A stretch of DNA of 8,592 nt, from NCBI GenBank assembly GCA_015491145.1, contig WFWM01000040.1, forward strand, positions 1 to 8,592. The letters run 5' to 3'. The stretch's first letter is position 1, and each line of letters begins with the position of its first letter. The translations under genes and the position numbers were made by a program. This document shows, piece by piece, positions 7,226 through 8,592 of this stretch. The DNA is from Patescibacteria group bacterium (GTDB lineage: Bacteria > Patescibacteriota > Minisyncoccia > Phycocordibacterales > UBA12088). The notes under the pieces were generated by a model. The model was not told the origin of the DNA. It saw only the letters and a list, made by a program, of their open reading frames with translations, and did no database searches.

Positions 7226-7786
7226 TCATGCATCACCGCGAGGGTTCCGCTTCCTTCGCGATGACGCTCTGGCGTAGAGTCTCTGAGGATTTTCCGTGAA
7301 GTAGGCAGTGAAGTCATCCAGCGAATACTTTCGTTTCCGACCGGCGCCCTCATTGAGTTGCTCTCGCAGCGCAATCAACTCCTTGAGAGCTTCCGGCGTC
7401 TCCGGCGGCTCACGCACGAGCTGCGCCACGATGCGAGCAAAAATGCGAAAATTCTTCATCTTGCTGCTTGAGAGGAACCGGAAGGTGCGAAAGAAGGGCA
7501 CCACCCGCTCTGCAAGCATACGGGGATTCGAGACGGCGTAGACCCACACCCCGTCGCGTCGGCGAGTCAACCGCCCGCATCCGAGGTGGCGTTTCAAGAG
7601 GGCCAGCACCGTCTTGTCTCGTTGCGCCACGCTGAAGGTTGGCACAATCTGCCAGCCGAGCGTGTGATCCGGCCGGCGCTTCAAGGAGACGACAAAGCTC
7701 CCCTCCCCATCGACGAAGCCGGCAAGGTAGGACCCTACGGCAACAGGGATGCGATGGAGCCAGTCGTCCTTTCTCCGTCGTGGCAT
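7226..7786 (-). CDS. intron-encoded LAGLIDADG homing endonuclease (single motif, homodimer type)
   Basis: The 186-residue protein would recognise the intronless 23S helix 69 region as a homodimer and cut it, so that repair copies the intron in. The motif is Y20-LAGFVDGEG-S (21-29); the last acidic residue, E28, stands where I-CreI has its metal-binding D20. The motif is followed by a beta-sheet DNA-binding saddle (FVVSLKRRPDHTLGWQIVPTFSV), QRDKTVLALLKRHLGCGRL (55-73), and FLSSSKMKNFRIFARIVAQL (104-123), which resembles the I-CreI segment carrying its catalytic lysine. One motif and this size fit the I-CreI/I-CeuI group. A basic tail (SSRRKRNPRG) ends the protein. ATG 7786 is chosen because the motif then lies near the N-terminus; a GTG at 7930 in frame would run through the intron core. 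No close Shine-Dalgarno is present (GAAGGGAG is about 14 nt away). The stop lies in the P7 3' element. All key residues look intact. Confidence 0.92.
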   Translation of the reverse strand: MPRRRKDDWLHRIPVAVGSYLAGFVDGEGSFVVSLKRRPDHTLGWQIVPTFSVAQRDKTVLALLKRHLGCGRLTRRRDGVWVYAVSNPRMLAERVVPFFRTFRFLSSSKMKNFRIFARIVAQLVREPPETPEALKELIALREQLNEGAGRKRKYSLDDFTAYFTENPQRLYARASSRRKRNPRGDA

Positions 7787-7992
7787 ACCGAGCAAGGAAT
7801 TATCTCCCTTCACTGTGCACCGCAGAGGACAGCGTAAGCTACCTCCTGCGATGCCCCATACTCCACGGAATCTTTCCTGCGGATTGCCTGCACCGCACGC
7901 ATTGTTACTGTGCCGGGGATGAGTCGGCACGAGTAGCGGCGGATCCTCAGGGTTCCCCGCATATAGCCAGATTTTACAACTACAGGGACACT
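7787..7992 (-). ncRNA. 5' catalytic half of the group I intron (P1 to P7 5' strand plus P8 arm)
   Basis: This 206-nt non-coding part begins with the guide hairpin P1. CTGG (before TATATGCGG) may pair with CCGG after the P7 5' strand as P3; the P4-P6 hairpins lie between. The last 120 nt before the endonuclease ATG contain short inverted repeats and look like a peripheral P8 extension. The pairings are read by eye and need covariance confirmation. Confidence 0.65.
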
Positions 7993-8592
7993 ATAGTTAG
8001 GACCGACATTGACCGGGGCTTATACCGCTCGGCCCACCCGCCGAAGGCAGGTGGACAGGCAGTACTTAACCTTCCGGCATTGGTCAGGCGTCACCCCCTA
8101 TACCTCCTCTTACGAGTTCGCAGGGAGCTGTGTTTTTGGTAAACAGTCGCCAGGCAGTCTTTCGCTGCGCCCCACCTTTGGGTTACCCCAAAAGCGGGGA
8201 GGCCATATCCCGAAGTTACGGCCGCTTGTTTGCCGAGTTCCTTGGGGAGCGATCACTTGTTGGCCTCGGTCTTCTCGACCATCCCACCTGTGTCGGTTTG
8301 CGGTACGGGCTGAGTGTGGTTATGCTGAGAGGTTTTTCCTGGAGGGCTCTTCGCCAAGCTCCACGCCCCAAAGGGGCGCGTTGCGCGCGTGCACGCGTGT
8401 GGATGGCACCCGGATTTGCCTAAGTGCCCACGCTCACACGAGCGACGCCAATCCGGTAAGACGCCTTGGCTCATTTCCCCCGTCACCCCATCGCACCACA
8501 CCCAGGGGACGGAATATTAACCGTCTGTCCATCACCTCCCCCTTTCGGGATCGGCTTAGGCCCGCCTAACCCTTCGCTATGGTGATCAGCGA

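Larger units (their letters stand above)
7142..7992 (-). mobile_element. group I self-splicing intron in 23S rRNA helix 69 (site L1917), 851 nt
   Basis: The 5' exon ends AACTAT, with its last U at 7993, and the 3' exon begins AAGGATCC at 7141. The intron therefore runs 7992 to 7142 on the minus strand and ends in G at 7142, as group I introns do. An internal guide GUAGUU (7983-7978) pairs with the exon's AACUAU, giving the required U-G wobble at the splice site (P1). The bases just before the guide pair with most of the 3' exon AAGGAU (P10, one mismatch). Core elements are suggested by GCGGGGAACCC...GAUCCGCCGC (P4-P5-P6 region, about 7959-7935), GACTC in GCCGACTCATCC (P7 5' strand, about 7925) and GATAGAGTCC (P7 3' strand, about 7224-7215), then a P9 hairpin CTCTGCA/TGCAGAG (7214-7197) and a GC-rich hairpin (7190-7160). 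The endonuclease gene lies between the P7 strands, probably in P8. Position 1917 is a known intron site, for example in Coxiella burnetii. Confidence 0.9.

Noticed and set aside
7787..7930. N-terminal extension of the homing endonuclease to a GTG at 7930
   Set aside because: It would translate through the intron's P7 and P8 regions, adds low-complexity sequence, and puts the LAGLIDADG motif unusually far from the N-terminus.
8009..8569. 186-codon plus-strand open frame, and others at 6336-6659 and 7639-8142
   Set aside because: They fall on the opposite strand or out of frame within 23S rRNA or the intron; the rRNA sequence is conserved and accounts for these stretches.

Overview
The window is a GC-rich, densely packed bacterial segment. 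It most likely comes from a Candidate Phyla Radiation (Patescibacteria, Parcubacteria-like) genome. That placement is inference, based on three things: compact genes with little Shine-Dalgarno signal, a membrane-anchored protein with the CFDGxxNQDExxVDCGGxCxxxC cysteine motif common in uncharacterised proteins of that group, and a 23S rRNA gene broken by a self-splicing intron. A 16S gene or genome-wide markers would be needed to confirm it.

Positions 1-3577 form a surface-polysaccharide block. On the minus strand a membrane-bound polyprenyl-phosphate sugar-phosphate transferase (1028-2431) is followed 24 nt later by an NAD-dependent sugar epimerase/dehydratase-like protein (1-1003, cut by the window edge). 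A GT4-type glycosyltransferase (2459-3577, plus strand) diverges from them across a 27-bp gap. Together they could prime a lipid carrier with a sugar phosphate, remodel a nucleotide sugar and extend the glycan.

Positions 3578-5869 carry a small one-helix membrane protein of unknown role (plus strand), which converges on a minus-strand pair: a cysteine-motif membrane-anchored protein and, 6 nt after it, a SEDS family RodA/FtsW peptidoglycan polymerase.

Positions 5913-8592 are the distal half of an rRNA operon on the minus strand: 23S rRNA (its 5' part lies beyond the window), a short spacer, 5S rRNA inside a perfect 23-bp processing stem, and a strong 20-bp hairpin. The 23S gene is interrupted in helix 69 by an 851-nt group I intron (7142-7992) encoding a 186-residue single-motif LAGLIDADG homing endonuclease. 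The splice sites can be placed to the nucleotide: the upstream exon ends in U, the intron ends in G, an internal guide pairs with the 5' exon, and joining the exons rebuilds a fully paired helix 69. The insertion corresponds to E. coli position 1917. The rebuilt helix carries compensatory changes in a nearly invariant stem.

No CRISPR array, tRNA, transposase or toxin-antitoxin pair was seen. There is no stretch over 300 bases without a gene.
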